Positions 6,771 to 13,289 of a stretch of 22,912 bases of DNA are shown here, one piece after another. How positions within the stretch are numbered: position 1 is the first letter of the stretch; each line of letters begins with the position of its first letter. The translations under genes were made by a program, and so were the position numbers. This DNA comes from a virus. The stretch lies in IMG/VR virus record IMGVR_UViG_3300046001_011637, positions 1-22,912 of that record; one strand, given 5' to 3'. Below the pieces are notes generated by a model. The model was not told the DNA's origin and searched no databases. It was given only the letters and a program-made list of their open reading frames with translations.

Positions 6771-7481
6771 GTGGCACCGCGCTTTCTTTTTCGCATGACC
6801 TACTACCGCAACCTTCAGCGGTACCTTGGCGATGGCGCAATCTATGCGAAAAACAGCCCACACGTTCAGCCTGGGTTCCGGATTTCGTTTGACGACATTG
6901 TCGCAAGGAGGGGCACTGCGATCTTCGCTACCCCCTGTGGATCCACCGTGAACGATTTCGTGCCATTCTACTTTTCGCCCATCACCAAAATGGCCTACAC
7001 GATCCATGTGGGAAACGTCGACCTCAAGGCGCCAACTGGAGAGAGTCTCGGCCGCGCGACCATGGACGACGTGGCATACCTCGTCGTGGATCCTGGCCGC
7101 TTGTCCGCTTCAGGCAGGCAGTGCTGGTTTACGGACATTGCCTGCAACTCTGCGATCCCGCCAGCCTACGAAAGTGATCTCGGCAGGCTCGCCCACCATG
7201 TCACGTGGCCCCTCTTCGACGACAGCCCCTATACGGCGCAGATCCCTGAAGTCGGCTATCAGGGTGTCTGCAGGTGGCAGCATGACCGGGACGAGCCGGT
7301 CGCCCACCAGCAGCGCAGTAAGAAGCGCATGGCGGAATTCCTCGTCAAAGATCATTTGAGGATGGACGAAGTTTCGTGCATCGTGTTGAAGACGGATCAA
7401 CACGAAGGGGAGGTGCGGTCTTGGGTTGCGGCAGCCGGGGTGACTATCCCTGTGTTGGTAAAGCCTGCGTGCTATTTTTGA
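6771..7481 (+). CDS. darT: DarT-like DNA ADP-ribosyltransferase toxin
   Basis: DarT (DUF4433) attaches ADP-ribose from NAD+ to bases in single-stranded DNA and so blocks replication; several DarTG systems stop phage infection. Visible family features: FLFRMTYYRNLQRYL near the N-terminus (the DarT opening FxxTHxxNLxxIL), NDFVPFYFSPITKMAYTIH (61-79), CWFTDIACNSA (118-128), and the C-terminal KKRMAEFLVKD containing the presumed catalytic Glu189. Its 236 aa fits the family (about 200-230). The start is GTG at 6771; the next ATG (6795) would cut into the conserved opening, and a TGA lies at 6744-6746. The darG gene begins three bases after its stop, so the pair is one operon. It lies between a phage integrase and a tRNA-like remnant, suggesting cargo. 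Confidence 0.93.
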   Translation: MAPRFLFRMTYYRNLQRYLGDGAIYAKNSPHVQPGFRISFDDIVARRGTAIFATPCGSTVNDFVPFYFSPITKMAYTIHVGNVDLKAPTGESLGRATMDDVAYLVVDPGRLSASGRQCWFTDIACNSAIPPAYESDLGRLAHHVTWPLFDDSPYTAQIPEVGYQGVCRWQHDRDEPVAHQQRSKKRMAEFLVKDHLRMDEVSCIVLKTDQHEGEVRSWVAAAGVTIPVLVKPACYF

Positions 7482-7484
7482 ACC

Positions 7485-8531
7485 ATGACCATCGAATACA
7501 AAACAGGCGATATGTTTGATGAGCCCACCGAGGCCATCGTGAACACGGTCAACTGCGTTGGCGTGATGGGTAAGGGCGTGGCTCTCGAGTTCAAACGGCG
7601 TTGGCCTGAAAATTTCCGCGCCTACAAGCGCCTATGTGACGCTGGCGACTTCTCACCGGGGAAGATGTTCGTGTTCGAGAATGGCGGCCTCGTCGGCGAT
7701 GGGCATCGATATCTGATCAACTTCCCGACCAAGCAGCATTGGCGAGCTCAGTCCAAGATCGAGTTCATCGAGAAAGGTCTTGATGATTTTGTAACGCAAA
7801 TTCAACGTTTTGGCATCAAGTCTGTCGCGCTACCGCCCCTTGGCTGTGGGAACGGCGGGCTCAACTGGTCGGAAGTTCGCCCGCTCATCGAGCGCAAGCT
7901 CGCACCACTCTCGGAAGTGCGTTTCGTGGTTTTCGCACCAGGTTCTGAACTAGCGCCTGTTCCGGAGCAGGATGGCATTCCAACCGATCTGACAGTTGGT
8001 CGAGCCACGATGATGGTGGTGTTCGCCGAACTTGAGAAGTTTTTCGGTGGTCACCTGACCCGTCTGACAGCACAAAAACTCGCGTACTTCATGCAGGTAA
8101 TGGGGCCTGATTTCGGTTTGTGCTTTGAAAAGAAGCAGTTCGGTCCATATTCGGAAGGCTTGCACACCGCGTTCAAAGCCATGGAGGCCAAAAGGTATAT
8201 TGTTGGATACAGTGACGATGATCGGAAAGTCGTTGTCACCCATGCGACTTTTGCGGCTTCCAACGAGTATCTGAAATCTGAGGGCATCGACGTCGCACCA
8301 TTAATCAAGAAGCTATCGCTCTTGATCGACGGCTATGAGACCCCATACGGGATGGAACTGCTATCGAGCGTGCATTTCCTTTCAGCTACCGAGGGGATCA
8401 CGACCCAGCCCGAAATGTCTGAGGCGCTCGAAGCTTGGAGCGACCATAAGCGCGCGAGTTTTCCCCGACCTGCTGTCACGGCTGCGCTAGGACGGCTGAG
8501 GGAAGATGGCTACCTCAGAACCGCCATTTGA
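7485..8531 (+). CDS. darG: DarG-like antitoxin: macrodomain ADP-ribosyl glycohydrolase plus toxin-binding domain
   Basis: DarG removes the ADP-ribose that DarT adds to DNA and also binds and blocks DarT. The N-terminal macrodomain (about 1-155) shows AIVNTVNCVGVMGKGVALEF (17-36), INFPTKQHWRAQSKIEFIE (78-96, with Lys83 in the position of the likely catalytic lysine), and the phosphate-binding loop ALPPLGCGNGGLNW (115-128). The C-terminal domain (about 170-348; FFGGHLTRLTAQKLAYFMQ, FGPYSEGLHTAFKAMEAKRY, LSATEGI) matches the full-length antitoxin rather than a bare macrodomain. Its 348 aa is typical. It starts three bases after the darT stop without an obvious ribosome binding site, consistent with translational coupling. 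This is a complete, probably functional TA pair. Confidence 0.94.
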   Translation: MTIEYKTGDMFDEPTEAIVNTVNCVGVMGKGVALEFKRRWPENFRAYKRLCDAGDFSPGKMFVFENGGLVGDGHRYLINFPTKQHWRAQSKIEFIEKGLDDFVTQIQRFGIKSVALPPLGCGNGGLNWSEVRPLIERKLAPLSEVRFVVFAPGSELAPVPEQDGIPTDLTVGRATMMVVFAELEKFFGGHLTRLTAQKLAYFMQVMGPDFGLCFEKKQFGPYSEGLHTAFKAMEAKRYIVGYSDDDRKVVVTHATFAASNEYLKSEGIDVAPLIKKLSLLIDGYETPYGMELLSSVHFLSATEGITTQPEMSEALEAWSDHKRASFPRPAVTAALGRLREDGYLRTAI

Positions 8532-8843
8532 CTGTGGGGTCGTTTTGGGTGCTGCAAGCACCGACGACCGGTTCGATGGGCTGGCCAGCGCCAACGGAAA
8601 GTCGCAAAGGGCCGACTTTGACAGTCCAAGTCCTCGGTCGTTGATGGTCGTCCATGATTAGGATTCTCGATGCAGCCGCACAGTGCATGTCAACGCCACG
8701 TCAACCCGCATACGCCGATTTGGCGCGGTCGGTGTCGGTGAAAACAGGTCAATGTCCGTCGTTATGGGAATGGAAAATGCGCGAAATCAAAGGCTTGGCG
8801 CGTAAGTCGTTGAAATGCCTAAGCTATTGGAATCGCTGATGTT
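8532..8843. other. Intergenic region with no supported gene
   Basis: Downstream of darG. A short hairpin GGTGCT-GCA-AGCACC (8548-8562) lies 17 bases after the stop but lacks a T tract. A 61-codon open frame at 8654-8839 has no recognisable features. Nothing else is supported. Confidence 0.5.
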
Positions 8844-8925
8844 TTGGCTCATAACCTGAAGGTCGAGGGTCAGACTGCGCACCGTAGTTCAGGTAGGTTA
8901 CGGCGGTTGCGCGTCCCCGCAACCA
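8844..8925 (+). other. Initiator tRNA-Met (CAT) remnant, candidate attachment site
   Basis: GGCTCATAACCTGAAGGTCG at 8846-8865 matches, from memory, the anticodon loop, 3' anticodon stem and variable region of alphaproteobacterial initiator tRNA-Met. CCCCGCAACCA at 8915-8925 matches its 3' acceptor end. The 5' half of the tRNA is absent, and 49 bases separate the two matches where about 16 are expected, so this is not a working tRNA. Phage integrases often recombine in the anticodon or T arm of tRNAs, which would leave such a 3' fragment at one prophage end. The acceptor match also forms a local hairpin (GGTTGCG 8905-8911 / CGCAACC 8918-8924), so that part could be chance. Confidence 0.5.
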
Positions 8926-9131
8926 AAATATCTAACCTTTCCAAATAGACAGAACCCGACCTAAACAGTTGGGCTTTTGCTTGTCCAGTTTACATCAACA
9001 CCTCATCAACACCTCGCCTAAAAAACTGCATTCGACGACAGTCACCGGAATTCACCGACATTGGGCTGCATTCGCCAGCATTTTTGGGCTCCAGATGAAG
9101 TGATCGATCTGCCGGGGCAAGGTGAAGAGAA
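8926..9131. other. AT-richer intergenic region upstream of hip operators
   Basis: It contains a perfect 11-bp tandem repeat CATCAACACCT (8993-9003 and 9004-9014) and a loose repeat of CTGCATTCG. There is no open frame of note. Base composition is lower in GC than the neighbours, as expected of a boundary between inserted elements. Confidence 0.5.
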
Positions 9132-9249
9132 CTTACCCAATAGGGTAAATTTCTTGTGCGCCTGGCCTGAACCCCCTCTGACTTACTGATAACGATAAGA
9201 CTGCTTGAGCGATCCAGTATCTTGGGCTAATCTTATCGATAACGGTAAG
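9132..9249 (+). promoter_or_regulatory. Three phased 18-bp operators of the hip operon
   Basis: Three partial palindromes of the same length share the ends CTTA and TAA(G/A): CTTACCCAATAGGGTAAA (9132-9149), CTTACTGATAACGATAAG (9182-9199) and CTTATCGATAACGGTAAG (9232-9249). Their starts are exactly 50 bp apart, close to five helical turns, so all face the same side of the DNA. The third overlaps the -10 region and part of the ribosome binding site of the HTH gene. E. coli HipB represses its own promoter through several spaced palindromes; this is the same logic with a different sequence. The bound protein is inferred to be the HTH protein at 9260-9550, alone or with HipA. Confidence 0.8.
9205..9233 (+). 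promoter_or_regulatory. Candidate sigma70-type promoter of the hip operon
   Basis: TTGAGC (9205-9210), a 17-bp spacer, then TAATCT (9228-9233). The -35 lies between the second and third operators, and the -10 runs into the third, so occupancy of the palindromes would block RNA polymerase. It is followed by AAGGAG (9247-9252), 7 bases before the ATG at 9260. Confidence 0.6.
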
Positions 9250-9259
9250 GAGTCCAACC

Positions 9260-9550
9260 ATGTCCACTGAAACTGAGCAGCAGCTCCTAACAGCGGTTGG
9301 GCAGCGCATCAGGGCGATCCGGGCACAGCAGGGCCTCAACCTCGACCAATTGGCGCGCCTCACCGGGATCAGCGCTCCAGCATTGTCACTGATCGAGACG
9401 GGGAAGCGTGATGCGAGACTGACGACGCTTGCCAAGATCGCGGCCGCGCTGCGTGTGGCGCTCTCGGCGCTGCTTGAGGATCCGTCGCCAAGCACTGACG
9501 CCGGAACAGGGGGCGCGTCCCGAGGATACGACCTTGGGGATTACCAATGA
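9260..9550 (+). CDS. hipB: HipB-like XRE-family antitoxin/repressor
   Basis: A 96-aa protein with one XRE/Cro HTH domain: VGQRIRAIRAQQGLNLDQLA, then LTGISAPALSLIETGKRDA (recognition helix), then RLTTLAKIAAALRVALSALL (about residues 13-72), and a polar tail to YQ. HipB proteins bind HipA and repress the operon. AAGGAG lies 7 bases before the ATG, partly within the third operator. Its stop overlaps the hipA start (ATGA, 9547-9550), so the two are translationally coupled. The tail after the HTH domain is short and Gly/Ser-rich, similar to the flexible HipB C-terminus. Confidence 0.9.
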   Translation: MSTETEQQLLTAVGQRIRAIRAQQGLNLDQLARLTGISAPALSLIETGKRDARLTTLAKIAAALRVALSALLEDPSPSTDAGTGGASRGYDLGDYQ

Positions 9551-10854
9551 CCGCTTCGGTTTCGATCTGGTTTGACACGCTTGAAGTGGGGCATGTCGAT
9601 GTGGCCGCCGATGGGGCGCTGTCTTTGCGCTACGGCGAGCGCTGGCTGCAGACCGCTGGGGCGTTTCCGCTCTCAGTGACCATGCCCTTGCGCGCCGAGC
9701 CCTATTCGTCTGAGATTATCTCGCCTTGGCTTGCCAACCTGCTGCCAGAGGAAGAGCAGCTTCAGGTTCTGACCCGATCACTGGGCTTGGATCAGGCCGA
9801 TGTTTTGGCCGTGCTGAAGGAAATTGGTGGGGATACTGCAGGGGCGCTGTCTTTCGGAGAGCCTGCCGATCGCAGCCGTTGGGCCTATGCGCCACTGGCA
9901 CAGTTCTACAGCACTGACGACGCAGAGGAAGCGCTGGAGCGCCATTTCGCGGATCTGGGCCGCCGACCATTTTTGGTGGGCGAGGAGGGGGTTCGTCAGT
10001 CCCTCGCCGGTGGTCAGAAGAAGTCGGCTTTGGCCGTCCTAGGGCCTGATGGCGTTCCTGTGCTGCGCCTGCCCGGCCCGGAGGACGTGCTCGCCATTCC
10101 CCTCAACGGTGCCCCGTCCACATTGATCGTGAAGCCGGACAATCCCAATCTGCCGGGCATCACCGAGAACGAGGTCTGGTGTCTGCGGATGGGGCAGGCC
10201 GTCGGCATCGAGGCGGCACAGGCGACGATCCTCAAAGCGTCCGGTCGCACAGCAATCGGCGTGTTGCGCTATGATCGCAGGCTGGGGCGGAACGGACAGG
10301 TTCTGCGGCTGCACCAAGAGGATTTCGCACAGGCCAATGGCTTTCCTCCGGGGCGGAAATACGAGCGTGGCACGCGGCGCGGGCTGGACCTCAAGACGCT
10401 GCTGGAGACCGGGCGTTACGTGAGCGCAACCGATGCCCTTGCCCTGCTTGATCAGGTCATCTTCAACATTCTGGTCGCCAATACCGATGCGCATGCGAAG
10501 AATTACTCGCTGATCTTGCCTGTCGGAGCATCGCCGCGCCTTGCCCCACTTTATGATGTGTCTTCGATGCTGTCCTGGCCGCATGTCGTGCAGACTTTGG
10601 CCCAGAACATCGCAGGCAAAAGGCGTACACCTGACGCGATTGCAGCCCGGCACTGGGAGGCGGTCGCGCGCGAGATTGGCTATCGCCCGACTGATGTCCG
10701 CAATCGCGTGCAAGCGCTCGTCGATCAGCTGGTGGCAAGCCGGGTTCCGGTCACTGCTGAAGTTGCCGCCTTGCCGGGGGCGACTGCAGGCTATGCCGCG
10801 CAAACGGCCGAGGCTGTTGAGGGAAATGCGCTGAGAATTGCGGGGCGACTGTAG
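9547..10854 (+). CDS. hipA: HipA-family serine/threonine kinase toxin
   Basis: HipA kinases phosphorylate translation factors (E. coli HipA targets glutamyl-tRNA synthetase) and cause growth arrest and persistence. The length of 435 aa matches E. coli HipA (440). Visible features: an N-terminal subdomain with PYSSEIISPWLANLLPEEEQ (52-71), the Gly-rich SLAGGQKKSAL (152-162) whose Ser152 sits where the E. coli autophosphorylated Ser150 lies, LIVKPD (193-198) with the ATP-binding Lys, RYDRR (241-245), HQEDFAQ (256-262), the catalytic loop NILVANTDAHAKNYSL (307-322, Asp314), and the metal-binding Asp337 in LYDVSS. All key residues are present, so it should be active. It overlaps hipB by four bases and is followed directly by the next gene. 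The substrate is unknown. Confidence 0.94.
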   Translation: MTASVSIWFDTLEVGHVDVAADGALSLRYGERWLQTAGAFPLSVTMPLRAEPYSSEIISPWLANLLPEEEQLQVLTRSLGLDQADVLAVLKEIGGDTAGALSFGEPADRSRWAYAPLAQFYSTDDAEEALERHFADLGRRPFLVGEEGVRQSLAGGQKKSALAVLGPDGVPVLRLPGPEDVLAIPLNGAPSTLIVKPDNPNLPGITENEVWCLRMGQAVGIEAAQATILKASGRTAIGVLRYDRRLGRNGQVLRLHQEDFAQANGFPPGRKYERGTRRGLDLKTLLETGRYVSATDALALLDQVIFNILVANTDAHAKNYSLILPVGASPRLAPLYDVSSMLSWPHVVQTLAQNIAGKRRTPDAIAARHWEAVAREIGYRPTDVRNRVQALVDQLVASRVPVTAEVAALPGATAGYAAQTAEAVEGNALRIAGRL

Positions 10855-12093
10855 ATGGCAAGCAAACCAAGCCACAAATGGGCTTTCAAACCCGGCATGC
10901 GATCCGGTGCCTACAGTTGGAACTCTTCGGTCAAGGCCATTGACCGGCTGAAGGCGGCCAGCGCCGAAATTCGTGCGGTCTCCCGAACCGACCCAATCAC
11001 TGCGGCTGAGGGTGTTATAGCGCTCGCCCAGCGCATCTGGCCTGCTTTTGAGCATATCGATACGTCGTCGGGCGCCCTTGGCAATGCTGTGCGCCGGACG
11101 CTGGAAGAGCTGCTGCCGATCCTGATCGAGGCACCGGCTGACGAGAAAACCCGCGCGAAATGGCTTGAGCACCTGCGCGAGGCGATCCTGGATGACGGTG
11201 TCGACTATCTCGCACCGATTGCGGATCGCTTCGGTCAGATAGCGGCATACCCTGCACTGATGAACCTGCATGCCGACCGCGACCTTGACTTGATCCGCAA
11301 AGCTTGGGCGGATCACGCGCGGTTCTCACATGTTACTTCCGGCACGTTGACGCTGTCCTGCCTGCTTGAAGCCCGGCGGTACGGTGACTTGACGGCGCTT
11401 CTGGCGCTGAAGAAGACCTCCCTGTGGTTCGATATGAAGTTCGGGGCCGAAGCACTGCGGCGTCAAGGACGCGAAGAGGAGGCACTCGCCTTCGCCGAGG
11501 CGCTGCTGAAGGATGATCGCCGCCCATTGGGCTACCAGGATATTGCGCAGTTTTGCGAGGGCATTCTGGTTGGGCAAGGTCGCGAGGACGAAGCCTACCG
11601 AGGCTTCGGCCTGCCGACCGCCGCAGGCAATACCTATCTCGCAATGTGGCGCGATCTGGTGAAGCGCTATCCTGATCTTGATGCGCGCAGGATCCTCGAA
11701 GACCTGATCGAGACACAGGGCACCAAGGGCAAGTGGTTTGCGGCAGCCAAGACTGCGAAGTATCTCGACATTGCACTCGATTGCGCAGCCCATCCAGATG
11801 CCGCACTGGCAACGCTGATCCGCGCAGCGCGGGATTTCGCGATCAAGGAGCCAGCTTTTGCCGCGCAAGTCGGCCTTCACGCTATCGCACATCTTCTGGC
11901 TGGACGTGGGTATGAGCCGAGTCCCTTGGATATCGATGAGGCGGTTACCCATTTCATGGCAGCAAGCGCGCGGATCGGGCAGGGCGACCGGATGCTGCGA
12001 GAACTCCACAGGCTTGCGGCCAATGCCGCAACTGACGTGATCATGTCTGCGCGGCTGAAACCCCGGATCGCAGATATCGAAAAGGCCGATTGA
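10855..12093 (+). CDS. Helical-repeat protein, third gene of the hip operon, 412 aa
   Basis: Starts SKPSHKWAFKPGMRSGAYSW with a basic, aromatic N-terminus. A long all-helical region of TPR/HEAT-like hairpins follows (for example ARRYGDLTALLALKKTSLWF, then LRRQGREEEALAFAEALLKD, then ILVGQGREDEAYRGFGLP, then KWFAAAKTAKYLDIALDCAA). No catalytic residues or signal peptide are seen. From memory it resembles a family of about 400-aa cytoplasmic proteins of unknown function (possibly DUF6880), normally not part of hipBA. Its ATG follows the hipA TAG with no gap, so it is almost certainly co-transcribed and coupled. Possible roles: binding the HipA target, modulating HipA, or an independent stress or defence role. 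No function is proven. Confidence 0.82.
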   Translation: MASKPSHKWAFKPGMRSGAYSWNSSVKAIDRLKAASAEIRAVSRTDPITAAEGVIALAQRIWPAFEHIDTSSGALGNAVRRTLEELLPILIEAPADEKTRAKWLEHLREAILDDGVDYLAPIADRFGQIAAYPALMNLHADRDLDLIRKAWADHARFSHVTSGTLTLSCLLEARRYGDLTALLALKKTSLWFDMKFGAEALRRQGREEEALAFAEALLKDDRRPLGYQDIAQFCEGILVGQGREDEAYRGFGLPTAAGNTYLAMWRDLVKRYPDLDARRILEDLIETQGTKGKWFAAAKTAKYLDIALDCAAHPDAALATLIRAARDFAIKEPAFAAQVGLHAIAHLLAGRGYEPSPLDIDEAVTHFMAASARIGQGDRMLRELHRLAANAATDVIMSARLKPRIADIEKAD

Positions 12094-12191
12094 TAGATAG
12101 GGCGAATTGGGGGAATGCCAGCAGTTTCTCGGTCGCGCATGAGCTGTGTTTGGCGGGTGACGACTTCCGCTTCACGAGTTAGGCTGGGTCC

Positions 12192-12452
12192 ATGACATTT
12201 GCCTTCTACGATCTCGAAACGACTGGCTTTTCTTCCGCCTTCGATCAACCGCTGCAATTCGCCGCCATTCTGACGGATGACGAATTCAGAGAGGTCGAGC
12301 GGGTCAATCTTCGTTGCCGGATCGCCCCGCATATCATCCCTTCGCCATGGGCTTTGGCGGTAACCGGCGTGCGCCCGGCGCAGTTGCTGGATCCCGCTCT
12401 GCCGACACTGTTCGAGTTCACGCAAGAGATCGGCGCGCTGATCAATCGGTGA
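12192..12452 (+). pseudogene. sbcB: Truncated exonuclease I (sbcB), 5' fragment
   Basis: Encodes the first 86 residues of a DEDDh 3'-5' exonuclease: FAFYDLETTGFSSAFDQPLQ (motif I, with D and E of DLET), AAILTDDEFREVERVNLRCR and PWALAVTGVRPAQLLD. This is the opening of exonuclease I, which degrades single-stranded DNA in mismatch repair and recombination. Full-length proteins are about 470-490 aa, so more than 80% is missing. Coding stops at TGA within a junction (about 12442-12452) where the sequence turns into the end of a leftward phage tail gene. The missing exonuclease motifs II and III make it non-functional. It marks a recombination breakpoint between chromosomal or foreign DNA and prophage block B. 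Confidence 0.8.
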
Positions 12453-12800
12453 ACGTCCGGTCGCGAAGCAAATCGGTGACAACACCCATGCCCTTGTAGA
12501 TTGCGTTTTCCAGATCGATCCCGCAGCGCGCATCGCCCAAAGCCGCGTCGCATCCCGATTGAAACGTTCGCCCGACCGTCTGGCCAAGGACATTGCGCCA
12601 AGGACCGCACCTCGGCGACGAAGGCCATGCGGCCGCGCCGAATTTGTCCTACAGCCCCCCGGCGCAGCAAAACGCGCTGGCTGGTATCGGCCCAGTTCAC
12701 CCGCCACAATTCCACCGCGGCGTTGTCCCAGCGGCCGTCGAGAATGTCCGTTTCGGTGATGCGATCCGAGGTCAACACGCCGGTGGCAACTGGCTTCCAA
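12442..12800 (-). pseudogene. DUF2163-type phage tail/baseplate protein fragment, frameshifted
   Basis: In one frame: PWKPVATGVLTSDRITETDI, LDGRWDNAAVELWRVNWADT and QRVLLRRGAVGQIRRGRMAF, ending EVRSLAQ near 12590. The same protein continues only after a frame change: VLGQTVGRTFQSGCDAALGD, then ARCGIDLENAIYKGMGVVTD, then LLRDRTFTD and TGA at 12442-12444. This is the middle of a DUF2163 protein (also found in gene transfer agents), a component of the tail tip or hub. The N-terminal ~90 residues and the whole C-terminal domain are missing, and a one-base change near 12588-12598 breaks the frame. Its right border (near 12796) is fused to a different tail gene, and its left border overlaps the sbcB fragment. 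Confidence 0.75.
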
Positions 12801-12855
12801 GGCGACCGACCAGATCCCAGACCTGCCAACCCTCGGGGGTTTGCGGCCGGTTCAG
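12796..12855 (-). pseudogene. Remnant of small tail gene following the chaperone
   Basis: In the frame overlapping the chaperone stop, the DNA reads NRPQTPEGWQVWDLVGRLGS and then switches into DUF2163 sequence. PEGWQVWDLVGRLG resembles, from memory, the start of a short protein encoded just after the tail chaperone in related prophages. The usual ATGA overlap is CTGA here (CTG at 12853-12855), so it also lacks a normal start. About 19 codons survive. It marks a deletion that removed the rest of this gene, the tape measure and the next tail gene. Confidence 0.4.
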
Positions 12856-13289
12856 CCTTGCGGGGCAGTCGGGGCAGGCAACTTGGCAGGCCGCGCAGTA
12901 CCGGTCGCCCCCACCGAAGGACCAGTCGGCGAGGGCGCGGAGACGTTCTCTTCCGCGTCCAGGATCAGGCCCTTGGCGACATACGTGGTCTGGAACGCCT
13001 CGAAGACGGGCCAGATTTCCAGCAGGGCATCGATACCCTCGGGGGTGACGGGCAAGGGTTGGCCCATGGCATCACCGACACCCTCCCAATCCAGCACTGC
13101 GCGCCGAGCAACGGCCTTGGCCATTGCGAGGGCCAGCGCCTCTTGGCTGGCGCCTTCAGGCAGGGCCTCAATCGCCGGATCGGCGCGCGCCGACACCATC
13201 AGCGCGGTGGTCAGGGGGCCGACGAGCAGGCGGAGGCCGGGGGCGGGGTCCAGCCATTCGGGCGTTGCATTCAGGTTCAGTCGGATCAT
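12852..13289 (-). CDS. Phage tail assembly chaperone-like protein
   Basis: A 145-aa protein: MIRLNLNATPEWLDPAPGLR, LLVGPLTTALMVSARADPAI, a helical middle with DWEGVGDAMGQPLPVTPEGI and LLEIWPVFEAFQTTYVAKGL, and a Pro/Ala/Thr-rich tail. Position (directly after the tail tube gene, before remnants of later tail genes) and fold class match the tail assembly chaperones that load the tape measure protein in siphophages. Its ATG overlaps the end of the tail tube gene by four bases. The gene itself looks intact, but its partner genes downstream are deleted. The assignment is mainly by position and composition. Confidence 0.72.
   Translation of the reverse strand: MIRLNLNATPEWLDPAPGLRLLVGPLTTALMVSARADPAIEALPEGASQEALALAMAKAVARRAVLDWEGVGDAMGQPLPVTPEGIDALLEIWPVFEAFQTTYVAKGLILDAEENVSAPSPTGPSVGATGTARPAKLPAPTAPQG

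Noticed and set aside
8654-8839. 61-codon open frame between darG and the tRNA-like remnant
   Set aside because: No ribosome binding site, no family features, and located in decayed DNA.
8993-9014. Tandem repeat CATCAACACCT x2
   Set aside because: Only two units; no CRISPR-like spacing and no link to a gene. It may be chance or a minor attachment-related repeat, too weak to report as a finding.
10039-11316. Minus-strand open frame of 425 codons opposite hipA and the third hip gene
   Set aside because: It crosses two genes with clear coding evidence and has Arg/Cys/His-rich, non-protein-like content.
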